DNA of 64,000 nucleotides, taken from Stenotrophomonas tumulicola. GTDB lineage: Bacteria > Pseudomonadota > Gammaproteobacteria > Xanthomonadales > Xanthomonadaceae. Numbering within the stretch: the first letter of the stretch is position 1; every line of letters begins with the position of its first letter. The stretch is taken from positions 186,001-250,000 of the forward strand of contig NZ_JACGXS010000004.1 of the NCBI RefSeq assembly GCF_014117215.1. Reading direction: 5' to 3'. Below, piece after piece: positions 1-8,898 of the stretch. A program made the translations under genes and the position numbers. The notes beneath the pieces were generated by a model. That model did not search any database. It was given only the letters and a program-made list of their open reading frames with translations, and was not told the DNA's origin.

Positions 1-90
1 AGGTTCAGCGTGCCTTGCCCGATCGGAGCCAGGTCGGGCGGGCACGGCGTGCGACAATACGCAGCCTGATCCCGTGATGAAGAACCCGGT

Positions 91-2193
91 GTGACCGAAC
101 CCGTCGCCGCCCCGCGCAAGCTCGATGACGCCTTGAAGGATGCGATCCGCAAGGCCTACACCGCGCTGCAGGCCAATACCCCCGGCTTCGCCACCCGCCG
201 TTCGCAGAGCCAGATGATCGGCGTGGTATCGCGTGCATTGGCGCACAGTGGTGGCGTGGGCGTGGTGGAGGCACCGACCGGCGTTGGCAAGAGCCTTGGG
301 TATCTCACCGCCGGGGTACCGATCGCCATCGCCAGCAAGAAGAAGCTGGTGATCAGCACCGGCACCGTGGCGTTGCAGTCGCAGCTGGTGGAGCGCGACA
401 TTCCCAACTTCCTCAAGGCCACCGGCCTGGAAGCCACCGTGGCGCTGGCCAAGGGCCGCACCCGCTACCTGTGCACGCGCAACGCCGCCGAAGCCCAGGG
501 CGAGGTCGCGCAGGGCGGCATGTTCGAAGACGAGCAGCCACTCTACGACCGGCCACTGGCGCCGATCGAAATGGATATCGCCGCACGCCTGACCGTGGCA
601 TTCACCAGCGGCAGTTGGGACGGCGACATCGACAATGCGCCGGAAACCATCAGCCCGGGGTTGCGCGGCCGCATCACCACGCCCGCGTCGGGCTGTGCTG
701 GCCGACGTTGTGCCTACTCGGCACAGTGCGCCGTGCTGCGTTCCCGCAACACCGTGCGCGACGCGCAGATCGTGGTCACCAACCACGCGCTGCTGTTGTC
801 GGCACTGTCGATCGGCGAGAGTGACAACGGCCAGCCGCTGATCGCCGCGCCGTCGGAGATGCTGCTGGTGCTGGACGAAGGCCATCATGTCGGCAACGTA
901 GCGATCGACCAGGGTGCGGCCAGCCTGGCGTTGGACGACATGGCCAAGCGCGTCGGGCGGCTGCAGATCCTGGTCGCTGCGGCCTACCGCGCGGTGGACA
1001 AGGACCGGCTGGGCAACCTGCTGCCGAACGAAGCCATCGACGTGGCCAGCAACGTGGCCAAGCAACTGCGCGCGTTCCGCGACCACGTGGAGGCGGTGTG
1101 GATGCCGGCGCCGGCCGACGAAGAGCCGATGTGGCGTGCAGCCAACGGGCGCCTGCCCGAGGCATGGCGCGAGCCGATCGAAGCATTGGCCGACGACACC
1201 CGCAGCCTGTACAACTGGGCGCACGCGGCCAACACCCAGGTCGCCAAGGGCAAGCCGGACGATCCCGCACGCGAGCGCCTGCAGCGCAACCTCGGCATGG
1301 CGCTGGAGATGATCGAAGCGCAGTACAACCTGTGGCAGGCATGGCGCCGCGAGGACAAGGACGGCGCACCGCCGATGGCGCGCTGGGTCACCGCCACCCG
1401 CGATGGCGACCTGGTGCTGCACGGATCGCCGGTATCGGCTGCGCACGTGCTGCGCAAGCTGCTGTGGGATGAAGTGGATTCGGTGGTGATGACCTCGGCG
1501 ACGCTGACCGGCGGCGGTGATTTCCAGTCGCTGGCGATCGACAACGGAATTCCCGAGGAGGCGGAGATGGTTTCGCTGTCCTCGCCGTTCGACTTGCCCA
1601 ACCAGGCCGAACTGATCGTGCCGCCCTTCCCGGTGACACCGGATGATCGCGAGGGCCATCCACGCGAGGTGGCGCGTTACCTGGGCAAGGAACTGGACTG
1701 GAAGAAGGGCTCGATGGTGCTGTTCACCTCGCGCTGGAAGATGGAGAAAGTGGCCGGACTGATGCCGGCCGCCAAGCGCAAGCAGGTGCTGGTGCAGGGC
1801 GAGATGTCCAAGACCCGGCTGATCGACGAACACCTGCGTCGTGTAGCCGCCGGTGAAGGGTCGGTGCTGTTCGGCCTGAACTCGTTCGGCGAGGGCCTGG
1901 ACCTGCCCGGTGAAGCGTGCACCACGGTGGTGATCACCCAGGTACCGTTCGCGGTGCCGACCGATCCGCAGACGGCCACGCTGAGCGAATGGTTCGAGGC
2001 GCGTGGCTTGAACGCATTCAACCTGATCGCCGTGCCGCACGCGCTGCGCACGCTGACCCAGTTTGCTGGCCGATTGATCCGCACCTCCACCGACACCGGC
2101 CGCGTGATCATCCTCGACTCGCGCCTGCTCACCCGCCGCTATGGCAAACGCATCATCGATGCATTGCCCCCCTTCAAGCGCACCATCGGCTGA
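91..2193 (+). CDS. dinG: DinG-family ATP-dependent DNA helicase
   Basis: 700-residue superfamily 2 helicase of the XPD/DinG type, which unwinds DNA 5'-3' and resolves R-loops and D-loops in the cytoplasm. Walker A is APTGVGKS (about 61-68) and the Walker B box is DEGH (262-265). Four cysteines (C128, C202, C207, C213) lie where the family binds a 4Fe-4S cluster. The C-terminal half has the helicase motifs NSFGEGLDLPG and QFAGRLIRT. The start is a GTG. Length and motifs are complete, so it should be active. Its last codons are part of a 119-bp segment repeated at 3021-3139. Confidence 0.95.
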   Translation: MTEPVAAPRKLDDALKDAIRKAYTALQANTPGFATRRSQSQMIGVVSRALAHSGGVGVVEAPTGVGKSLGYLTAGVPIAIASKKKLVISTGTVALQSQLVERDIPNFLKATGLEATVALAKGRTRYLCTRNAAEAQGEVAQGGMFEDEQPLYDRPLAPIEMDIAARLTVAFTSGSWDGDIDNAPETISPGLRGRITTPASGCAGRRCAYSAQCAVLRSRNTVRDAQIVVTNHALLLSALSIGESDNGQPLIAAPSEMLLVLDEGHHVGNVAIDQGAASLALDDMAKRVGRLQILVAAAYRAVDKDRLGNLLPNEAIDVASNVAKQLRAFRDHVEAVWMPAPADEEPMWRAANGRLPEAWREPIEALADDTRSLYNWAHAANTQVAKGKPDDPARERLQRNLGMALEMIEAQYNLWQAWRREDKDGAPPMARWVTATRDGDLVLHGSPVSAAHVLRKLLWDEVDSVVMTSATLTGGGDFQSLAIDNGIPEEAEMVSLSSPFDLPNQAELIVPPFPVTPDDREGHPREVARYLGKELDWKKGSMVLFTSRWKMEKVAGLMPAAKRKQVLVQGEMSKTRLIDEHLRRVAAGEGSVLFGLNSFGEGLDLPGEACTTVVITQVPFAVPTDPQTATLSEWFEARGLNAFNLIAVPHALRTLTQFAGRLIRTSTDTGRVIILDSRLLTRRYGKRIIDALPPFKRTIG

Positions 2194-2292
2194 ATCCGGT
2201 AGTGACGGGCCATGCCCGTCACATCGCCGGCGCAACCGATGCATTGGCCGCGGCACATGCCGGTTGCGGCTTAATCCCCTCCGTCTCCTTTT
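2174..2292 (+). repeat. 119-bp direct repeat, copy 1
   Basis: Starts in the last codons of dinG, includes a SMAG hairpin and ends in a CCCCTCCGT tract. It matches 3021-3139 at an offset of 847 bases with two differences (2262 and 2285). It contains the stop codon of the minus-strand gene at 2271-2894. Confidence 0.9.
2199..2221 (+). repeat. SMAG palindrome (GTAG plus hairpin)
   Basis: GTAG followed by TGACGGGC, CAT and GCCCGTCA, a perfect 8-bp stem. This is the form of the SMAG family of Stenotrophomonas. It lies just downstream of dinG and may process or stabilise its mRNA end. Confidence 0.85.
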
Positions 2293-2894
2293 CCGGGATA
2301 GCGGCAAGCCTGGCTGCCATAGGCATGCAGGTAGTCCTTGTCGAAGCAGCGGGCGAAGGCTTCCAGGATGTCCAGGTTCGCTGGCCAGCTGATCGCGATC
2401 TCGTTGCCGTCTGGACCGGTGATGTTGAATTTTCCATCTTTCACCTCGATGCCCGATGGTGGTGGCGTGGCCGCGAGCACAGCGTGTGCCTCGTCCAAGC
2501 CTGCGCGATCTCCCTGCAGGAATGCGATGCTTCCTTCCACATAAGCGTTCCAGCCGGTTGCGTCGCCTTCTTCCTGCAGGGACTGTCGCATCAATGCAAT
2601 GGCTGCGGTCGATTGACCGACATTCGCGCGCATCTGGGCCTCGTGCCAGGTGAGCAGGTTGCGCCCTGCGGGCTGGTTGACCCGCCGATAATCAGCGATC
2701 AATTCGGCAGCGGCCAGGTGGCAACCCTCTTGTTCGCCCAAGGGACGCCAGCCTCCCTGCATGTCCTGGTCGAAGGCTTCAACCGGCAGTGCGAGGAGCG
2801 CCTCGCGGTCCACGCTGCAGTCCGGTGCCGCATCTGGAACGGGATGCGTGGCGCTCAGTACCGCGGCAAACACGAGCGTGATGAACATCTGCAA
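2271..2894 (-). CDS. Hypothetical exported protein, 207 aa
   Basis: I do not recognise a family. The first 16-20 residues form a short hydrophobic signal sequence (MQMFITLVFAAVLSA), so it is probably periplasmic. The rest is acidic and soluble, with four scattered cysteines. The last residues (GKGDGGD) and the stop codon are encoded by a repeat tract that also occurs at 2933-3019 and 3119-3142. The gene sits between two copies of a 119-bp repeat and is separated from ilvD by a large inverted repeat. It therefore looks like a unit inserted or duplicated between dinG and ilvD. The ATG start fits the signal peptide. Confidence 0.7.
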   Translation of the reverse strand: MQMFITLVFAAVLSATHPVPDAAPDCSVDREALLALPVEAFDQDMQGGWRPLGEQEGCHLAAAELIADYRRVNQPAGRNLLTWHEAQMRANVGQSTAAIALMRQSLQEEGDATGWNAYVEGSIAFLQGDRAGLDEAHAVLAATPPPSGIEVKDGKFNITGPDGNEIAISWPANLDILEAFARCFDKDYLHAYGSQACRYPGKGDGGD

Positions 2895-2932
2895 CCTCCA
2901 TGTCGTTGAGTACCGTTGGAGCGTACAACAAC

Positions 2933-3019
2933 AAAAAGGGGACGGAGGGGATTAAGTCGTTTTCGGCTCGCTCCATTGAGGTGAACCGAAAACGACTTAA
3001 TCCCCTCCGTCCCCTTTTT
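2933..3019. repeat. Large perfect inverted repeat, 34-bp arms
   Basis: Arms 2933-2966 and 2986-3019 are exact reverse complements around a 19-base loop. Each arm begins AAAAAGGGGACGGAGGGG and runs into TTAAGTCG. The G-rich half also occurs singly at 2271-2292 and 3119-3142. It could act as a bidirectional terminator for the 207-aa gene region or be a mobile-repeat end. The perfect arms suggest recent origin or active maintenance. Confidence 0.9.
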
Positions 3020-3020
3020 C

Positions 3021-3139
3021 TCAAGCGCACCATCGGCTGAATCCGGTAGTGACGGGCCATGCCCGTCACATCGCCGGCGCAACCGATGCATTGGCCGCGG
3101 CACATGCCGATTGCGGCTTAATCCCCTCCGTCCCCTTTT
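3021..3139 (+). repeat. 119-bp direct repeat, copy 2
   Basis: Second copy of the segment at 2174-2292, including the last six codons of dinG (not in any long frame here), a SMAG hairpin at 3046-3068 and the CCCCTCCGT tract next to the ilvD stop. Confidence 0.9.
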
Positions 3140-3141
3140 TC

Positions 3142-4965
3142 TCAGATGCTGCGGACGGCGCCCTTGTCGGCGCTGGTGGCGAGCAGGGCGTAGGCCTTCA
3201 GCGCGCTGGTGACCTTGCGGGGGCGGGGTGCGCGCGGGATCCAGCCACGTGCGTCGGCGTTGGCACGACGCGCTGCCAGCGTGGCGTCGTCCACCAGCAG
3301 GTCGATGCGACGGGTGGGGATGTCGATACGGATCCGGTCGCCGTCTTCCACCAGCCCGATCGCACCGCCGCTGGCCGCTTCCGGCGATACATGGCCGATC
3401 GACAGGCCGGAGGTGCCGCCAGAGAAGCGGCCATCGGTGAGCAGCGCGCATTGCTTGCCCAGGCCTTTCGATTTCAGGTAGCTGGTCGGGTACAGCATCT
3501 CCTGCATGCCCGGCCCACCCTTCGGGCCTTCGTAGCGGATCACCACCACTTCGCCGGCCTGTACTTCATCGGCCAGGATGCCAGCCACCGCCGCGTCTTG
3601 GCTTTCATACACGCGCGCAGGGCCCTCGAACACATGGATGGACTCGTCCACGCCAGCTGTCTTGACCACGCAGCCGTCTACCGCCAGGTTGCCGCGCAGC
3701 ACCGCCAGCCCACCGTCCTGTGAATACGCATGCTGCAGCGAACGGATACAGCCTTCGGCGCGGTCCAGGTCCAGCGTTGGCCAGCGCGTCGCCTGGCTGA
3801 AAGCGACCTGGGTGGGGATGCCGGCCGGGCCCGCAGCGAAGAACTCATGCACCTTCGGGTCGGCGTTCACCGTCGCGTCCCAACGCTGCAGCGCGTCGGC
3901 AAGGGTCGTGCTGTGTACCGTGGGCACCGAAACATCCAACAGCCCGGCGCGGTCCAGCTCGCCCAGGATGCCGAACACTCCACCGGCGCGGTGCACGTCC
4001 TCGACGTGGTACTTCGGCGTATTCGGCGCCACCTTGCACAGCTGCGGCACGCGCCGCGACAACGCATCGATGTGGGTAAGGTCGAAGTCCACGCCCCCCT
4101 CCTGCGCTGCGGCAAGCAGGTGCAGGATGGTATTGGTCGAACCGCCCATGGCGATGTCCAGCGTCATCGCATTGGAGAACGCGGCGGCCGTGGCGATGCC
4201 ACGCGGCAGTGCACGCGGGTCCTCGCCGCCATACCAGCGATGGCACAGTTCGACGATCAGGCGACCGGCACGGCGGAACAGCTGTTCGCGGTCGGCATGG
4301 GTGGCCAGCGTGGTGCCATTGCCCGGCAGCGAAAGCCCCAGCGCTTCGGTCAGGCAGTTCATCGAATTGGCGGTGAACATCCCCGAGCACGAGCCGCACG
4401 TCGGGCATGCGCTGCGTTCGAACTCGGCGACCTTCTCGTCCGATGCAGTGTCGTCGGCCGCGATCACCATCGCATCGACCAGGTCCAGCTTGTGTTCGGC
4501 CAGGCGCGTCTTGCCCGCTTCCATCGGCCCGCCGGAAACGAATATCACCGGGATGTCCAGGCGCAGCGCGGCCATCAGCATGCCCGGGGTGATCTTGTCG
4601 CAGTTGGAAATGCACACCAGCGCATCGGCGCAGTGCGCGTTGACCATGTACTCCACCGAGTCGGCGATGATCTCGCGGCTGGGCAGCGAATACAGCATGC
4701 CGTCGTGGCCCATGGCGATGCCATCGTCCACGGCGATGGTATTGAACTCCTTGGCCACGCCTCCGGCCTGCTCGATCTCGCGCGCGACCAGCTGCCCCAG
4801 GTCCTTCAGGTGCACGTGGCCGGGTACGAACTGGGTGAACGAGTTGGCGATGGCGATGATCGGCTTGTGGAAATCGCCATCGGTCATGCCGGTGGCACGC
4901 CACAGGGCGCGGGCACCGGCCATGTTGCGACCGGCGGTGGAGGTGCGGGAACGATACTCAGGCAT
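3142..4965 (-). CDS. ilvD: Dihydroxy-acid dehydratase
   Basis: 607 residues. It dehydrates 2,3-dihydroxy-isovalerate and 2,3-dihydroxy-3-methylvalerate to 2-oxo acids in valine, isoleucine and leucine synthesis. Iron-sulfur ligands typical of the family are visible: C122 in the CDKITPGM motif and the CPTCGSC cluster (187-193). The ATG at 4965 gives the usual N-terminus ([14 protein letters not shown]). The frame stays open to 5127, but that extension runs into SMAG repeats and is not conserved-looking. There is no strong ribosome binding site before the chosen start. It stands alone, with repeats on both sides. Confidence 0.95.
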   Translation of the reverse strand: MPEYRSRTSTAGRNMAGARALWRATGMTDGDFHKPIIAIANSFTQFVPGHVHLKDLGQLVAREIEQAGGVAKEFNTIAVDDGIAMGHDGMLYSLPSREIIADSVEYMVNAHCADALVCISNCDKITPGMLMAALRLDIPVIFVSGGPMEAGKTRLAEHKLDLVDAMVIAADDTASDEKVAEFERSACPTCGSCSGMFTANSMNCLTEALGLSLPGNGTTLATHADREQLFRRAGRLIVELCHRWYGGEDPRALPRGIATAAAFSNAMTLDIAMGGSTNTILHLLAAAQEGGVDFDLTHIDALSRRVPQLCKVAPNTPKYHVEDVHRAGGVFGILGELDRAGLLDVSVPTVHSTTLADALQRWDATVNADPKVHEFFAAGPAGIPTQVAFSQATRWPTLDLDRAEGCIRSLQHAYSQDGGLAVLRGNLAVDGCVVKTAGVDESIHVFEGPARVYESQDAAVAGILADEVQAGEVVVIRYEGPKGGPGMQEMLYPTSYLKSKGLGKQCALLTDGRFSGGTSGLSIGHVSPEAASGGAIGLVEDGDRIRIDIPTRRIDLLVDDATLAARRANADARGWIPRAPRPRKVTSALKAYALLATSADKGAVRSI

Positions 4966-5060
4966 GGGCTGGCAGGAACGGGCGGGCCGTACGACGTGGG
5001 TGTCAGGCGATGATGCCGCAACATCTCGGTTGCTGCTGCAACCACCCTGTCCCCGCGCCA

Positions 5061-5149
5061 CCACGGTAGAGCGGGTCCATGACCCGCTGCTCTTGTTGCC
5101 AGCGTCGCGCGAATGGCAGCGGGGCATGGCCCCGCTCTACCCATCGCGA
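5061..5149 (+). repeat. SMAG inverted pair, copy 1 of a duplicated 89-bp block
   Basis: Hairpin GTAG-AGCGGGTC-CAT-GACCCGCT (5066-5088), a 29-base spacer, then the opposite-facing hairpin ending CTAC (5118-5140). The whole block is repeated at 5242-5330 with one mismatch (5114). Confidence 0.9.
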
Positions 5150-5241
5150 ACCACCCGCGCTTTGGGGCGGGGGCGCAGCAGCAACCGAGATGTCTGCGCA
5201 TTCCACCAAGGGGGCTCCCCACCGGATGGCGGATCGCGCTG

Positions 5242-5330
5242 CCACGGTAGAGCGGGTCCATGACCCGCTGCTCTTGTTGCCAGCGTCGCGCGAACGGCAG
5301 CGGGGCATGGCCCCGCTCTACCCATCGCGA
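5242..5330 (+). repeat. SMAG inverted pair, copy 2 of the 89-bp block
   Basis: Same hairpins at 5247-5269 and 5299-5321, at an offset of 181 bases from copy 1. Together with the unique segments around it, this fills the 523-base gap upstream of ilvD. I see no gene in that gap. A degenerate third element lies near 5352-5375. Confidence 0.9.
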
Positions 5331-5488
5331 TCGGTATCCGCCGCCTCGCTCCGGTAGCTGATCCATGACCCGCCGAGGCCGGCGGCGACGCAAATGAAAG
5401 TTTCGTTCATGTTCGCCGCTTTGCCGACTTTGGTTGCAGCCGCCAATGCGGCATCATTGGGTGGTTGATCCGCATGAGGCATGAGGCC

Positions 5489-6061
5489 ATGAAACGTTCC
5501 CGCACCACCGCGCTGCTGTTGATGAGCGCTGCACCGCTGCTGTTCACCGCCTGCCAGAAGGAGGAACAGGTGCAGGTGCAGGAAGGGCTGTACACCTCGG
5601 TGCAGGCCTGTACAGAAGCCACGGGCGATCCGTCGTCATGCCGCAACGCGTTTGCCGCCGCCCAGCAGCAGGCCGCCGACGCTGCGCCGAAGTACGCCGA
5701 CAAGGCAGCCTGCGAGGCTGACTACAAGCCCGAACAATGCGTGGAGCAGCGCACTTCGGCCGGCACTTCGTTCGTGGGCCCGATGATGATGGGCTTCTTC
5801 ATGTCGCAGATGATGAACAGCGGACGCGCTGGCCTGGCCCAGCGGCCGCCGGCTGCCAGCCCTGCCTACCAGGACAAGAACGCCGGTTGGGCGCGTTCGG
5901 CCCCGGGTGGCAGCGGCGGCATGAACACCGCCAGCGGCATCGGTGCCGGCAAGGCCGGCCTGGCCCCGGTCACCAGCGAGCCGAACCGCGCCACGACTGC
6001 CAGCCGCGCCGGCTTCGGCAGCACTTCTGCGCGCCGCAGCAGCAACAGTTTCGGCGGCTGA
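5489..6061 (+). CDS. ygiB: YgiB-like DUF1190 lipoprotein
   Basis: 190 residues. The signal peptide ends in a lipobox (LLFTAC, Cys about residue 20), so it is an outer-membrane or periplasmic lipoprotein. The middle has the family pattern of paired cysteines and APKYADKAACEADY. A Met/Gly-rich stretch (MMMGFFMSQMM) and a Ser/Arg/Gly-rich tail ending SFGG follow, as in E. coli YgiB. Function is unknown. I chose the ATG at 5489 because GAGG lies 8 bases upstream; TTG 5465 and ATG 5474 are in frame. It is followed after 3 bases by ygiC, the usual partner. Confidence 0.85.
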   Translation: MKRSRTTALLLMSAAPLLFTACQKEEQVQVQEGLYTSVQACTEATGDPSSCRNAFAAAQQQAADAAPKYADKAACEADYKPEQCVEQRTSAGTSFVGPMMMGFFMSQMMNSGRAGLAQRPPAASPAYQDKNAGWARSAPGGSGGMNTASGIGAGKAGLAPVTSEPNRATTASRAGFGSTSARRSSNSFGG

Positions 6062-6064
6062 CCG

Positions 6065-7243
6065 ATGCAGCGAGTACGCATCACCGAACGCGCCCGGTGG
6101 CGGGCGCGGGCGGAGGAAGCCGGTTTCCGCTTCCATACCATCGACGGGCAGCCGTATTGGGATGAGACGGCGTACTACGCTTTCACCCTGCGGCAGATCG
6201 AACAGGACATCGAAGACCCCAGCGCCGAGCTTCACCAGATGGCGCTGGCGCTGATGGATGAGGTAGTGGACTCGGAGGCGCTGATGCAGCGCCTGGCCAT
6301 TCCGTCGCATTACCGCGACTGGATCGCCGAGAGCTGGCGGCAGCGCCAGCCGCACCTGTACGGTCGCCTCGACCTGGCCTACGACGGCAGTGGTCCGGCC
6401 AAACTGTATGAATTGAACTACGACACCCCGACGTCGTTGTTCGAGGCCAGTTTTTTCCAGTGGCAGTGGCTGGAAGAGCAGCGCAACGCAGGCAGGCTGC
6501 CGGCGCATGCCGACCAGTTCAACGCCATCCATGAGGCGTTGGTCGACCGTTTTGGCGAGCTTGCCTCGCGCCTGCCGCCGCCGCTGTACTTCAGTGCGGT
6601 GGGCAGTTCGCAGGAAGACGTGGGAACGGTCGAATACCTGCGCGACTGTGCGGCACAGGCCAACCTGCATGGGCAGGGCATTGCCATCGAAGACATCGGC
6701 CTGTCCGAAGACGGTCGCTTCACCGCGCTGGACGATACGGTGATCGGCACGCTGTTCAAGCTGTATCCGCTGGAAGACCTGATGGCCGAGGAATTCGGTC
6801 GCGCGCTGCCGGCTTCGGGCGTGCAGCTGCTGGAGCCGGCATGGAAGGCGGTGTTGAGCAACAAGGGCATCCTGCCGTTGTTGTGGGAGCGTCATCGTGG
6901 CCATCCGAACCTGCTGGAATCGCACTTCGACGAGGGCGGCGCGCTGGGCGCCGGCTGGGTACGCAAGCCGCTGTTTTCGCGCGAAGGCGCCAACATCGAA
7001 ATGCACCTGGCCGATGGCAGCACGCAGCGCAGCGAAGGACCGTACGATGGCCCGTCGATCATCCAGCAGGCACATCCGTTGACGCGCTTCGAAGGCGGCT
7101 ATCCGCTGATCGGCAGTTGGGTGGTTGGCGATCACGCCTGTGGCATCGGCATCCGCGAGGATGACAGCGCGATCACCCGTGACAGCGCACGTTTCGTGCC
7201 GCACGCGATCATCGACGAAGCACCGACGCAGATCTACGTGTAG
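6065..7243 (+). CDS. ygiC: Glutathionylspermidine-synthase-family ATP-grasp protein (YgiC-like)
   Basis: 392 residues, full length for the family. It resembles the C-terminal ATP-grasp amide ligase of glutathionylspermidine synthase without the amidase half. Visible family signatures are DLAYDG...KLYELNYDTPTSL near 100-120, GCDPY-less mid-region acidic motifs, and the C-terminal GGYPLIGSWVVGD with GIGIRED. The true substrate of this stand-alone type is not known; peptide-spermidine ligation has not been shown for YgiC. It starts 3 bases after ygiB and is certainly cotranscribed. The pair is conserved across gammaproteobacteria. Confidence 0.88.
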   Translation: MQRVRITERARWRARAEEAGFRFHTIDGQPYWDETAYYAFTLRQIEQDIEDPSAELHQMALALMDEVVDSEALMQRLAIPSHYRDWIAESWRQRQPHLYGRLDLAYDGSGPAKLYELNYDTPTSLFEASFFQWQWLEEQRNAGRLPAHADQFNAIHEALVDRFGELASRLPPPLYFSAVGSSQEDVGTVEYLRDCAAQANLHGQGIAIEDIGLSEDGRFTALDDTVIGTLFKLYPLEDLMAEEFGRALPASGVQLLEPAWKAVLSNKGILPLLWERHRGHPNLLESHFDEGGALGAGWVRKPLFSREGANIEMHLADGSTQRSEGPYDGPSIIQQAHPLTRFEGGYPLIGSWVVGDHACGIGIREDDSAITRDSARFVPHAIIDEAPTQIYV

Positions 7244-7263
7244 GCGTGCAGCAGGCCTGACTC

Positions 7264-7596
7264 CGGTAGTGACAGGCCATGCCCGTCAACGGCGCCAGGC
7301 GCCGTCGCGCATGTCGCCTGCACGGTGAGGCATCCAACGGCAGCGGGGCATGGCCCCGCTCTACCCGGTAATGACGGGCCGTGCCCGTCAAGGATGCAAG
7401 GTGCCGCGCGCATGTCGCCTGCACGGGAGGGCATCCAACGGCAGCGGGGCATGGCCCCGCTCTACCCGGTAATGACGGGCCGTGCCCGTCAACGGCGCCA
7501 GGCGCCGTCGCGCATGTCGCCTGCACGGGGAGGCATCCAACGGCAGCGGGGCATGGCCCCGCTCTACCCGGTAGTGACGGGCCATGCCCGTCAACC
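7264..7596 (+). repeat. Tandem SMAG array: three 101-bp units and a partial fourth
   Basis: Units begin at 7264, 7365 and 7466, with a partial unit from 7568. Each unit has a GTAG/GTAA-ended TGACGGGC hairpin, a GCATGTCGCCTGCACGG spacer and an AGCGGGGC-ATG-GCCCCGCT hairpin ending CTAC. Unit 2 differs in the first spacer. The array fills the 356-base gap between ygiC and the convergent DUF58 gene. There is no ORF worth calling. Confidence 0.92.
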
Positions 7597-7599
7597 CGG

Positions 7600-8898
7600 T
7601 TACAACAATCCGTCGCGCTTCACCGACAGGTAACGCTCCACCAGGGCGCCGGGCAGTGCATCGGCGGTGACGTCCAGCACCATCACGCGATGGCTGCGCA
7701 GCGCATCGTGTGCCTGCGCGCGCTGCTGCAGGTACAGTGCCGCGGCGCCGGCCTGTGCCGCATCGGTGTCGTCCTGCACCGGGCGCTCCAGCGCCTGGTC
7801 CAATACCTGCTCGCGCAGGCTGGCCACGCACACCAGGTGCCGGCGTTGCAGCAGCTTCACCGCCGCCAGCAGGTCTTCGATATCCTCGTCGCGCACGTTG
7901 GTCACCAGCATCACCAGTGCGCGGCGACGCTGCAGGGCCGCCAGTTCGGTGGCCGCGGCCAGGTAGTCGGTGGCCACGGCCTGTGGCTGCAGGTCGTAGC
8001 TGGCACGCAGCAGCTCGTCGATGGTGGCCATGCCGCGCCCGGGTGCTACCCAGCGGTGGTCGCCTCCGGTGGCGTGCAGGCCGACGCCATCACCCTGGCG
8101 CAGCGCCAGGTAGGACACCACCAACGCAGCGTTCAACACCTGGTCGAAATGGGAAAGGCCGCCATCGCTGGCCATCATCCGCCGGCCGGTGTCGAGCATC
8201 AGCAGCATCTGCTGGTTCTTCTCGTCCTGGTATTCGCGCGATACCAGACGTCGTGCACGCGAGGTCGCCTTCCAGTCGATCTGGCGCAGGCTGTCACCGA
8301 TGCGGTACTCGCGCATCTGGTGGAAGTCGGTACCCTCGCCGCGCCGGCGCTTCAGGTGCGCACCGACCATCCGCGAGGCCTGTTCGGCACTGAACAATGC
8401 AAAGCGCGTCAGCGGCACGAAGTTGGGGAACACGCGTACGTCCAGCGCGGGCGGCACGCTGCGTTGCTGGCGCCACAGCCGCCAGGGCGAGAACAGCCGA
8501 AGCTGCACACCGTCCAGGCGGAAGCGCCCGCGTTGCGGCGGCTGCACGGCGTACTCCAGCGTGGTGGCGTAGCCCGCGCGCAGGCGCACGCGGCGCGGCA
8601 GGCCGTCGACATGCCATGCGCCGGGCACCAGGTCGAACACTTCCAGCCGCAGTGCGCGCTTGGATTGCAGGCTCAGCTGCACGTCGCGACGCACATCCAG
8701 CGCCAGTGCTTCGGGCATGCGCCGCTGCGCCGTGGGCGATGGCAAGCGCCGCAGGCGGAACAGGTCCAGCAACGCCACCAGCACGATCAACCCGAGGGCG
8801 AGCTGCCAGCTCCAGCGCGGCAGCCAGCCGGCCAGCACCGCGCCACCGATCACGGCCCATGCCAGCAACAGCCACAGCAGCGGCAGGGCAGGCCTCAT
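7600..8898 (-). CDS. DUF58 membrane protein
   Basis: 432 residues. Two hydrophobic N-terminal helices (about 5-45) anchor it. The C-terminal von Willebrand-like DUF58 region has the signature HQMREYRIGDSLRQIDWKAT and the LLMLDTGRRM strand. DUF58 proteins are encoded beside MoxR ATPases, which are thought to act as chaperones assembling metal-binding or vWA proteins; the exact role is unknown. It overlaps the MoxR gene by 4 bases and is the last gene of a six-gene minus-strand operon. Confidence 0.88.
   Translation of the reverse strand: MRPALPLLWLLLAWAVIGGAVLAGWLPRWSWQLALGLIVLVALLDLFRLRRLPSPTAQRRMPEALALDVRRDVQLSLQSKRALRLEVFDLVPGAWHVDGLPRRVRLRAGYATTLEYAVQPPQRGRFRLDGVQLRLFSPWRLWRQQRSVPPALDVRVFPNFVPLTRFALFSAEQASRMVGAHLKRRRGEGTDFHQMREYRIGDSLRQIDWKATSRARRLVSREYQDEKNQQMLLMLDTGRRMMASDGGLSHFDQVLNAALVVSYLALRQGDGVGLHATGGDHRWVAPGRGMATIDELLRASYDLQPQAVATDYLAAATELAALQRRRALVMLVTNVRDEDIEDLLAAVKLLQRRHLVCVASLREQVLDQALERPVQDDTDAAQAGAAALYLQQRAQAHDALRSHRVMVLDVTADALPGALVERYLSVKRDGLL

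Noticed and set aside
5636..7204. 522-codon minus frame opposite ygiB-ygiC
   Set aside because: Shadow of two well-supported genes.
7264..7596. CRISPR-like spaced repeats
   Set aside because: The repeats are 101-bp tandem units of SMAG hairpins with nearly identical spacers and no cas genes nearby.
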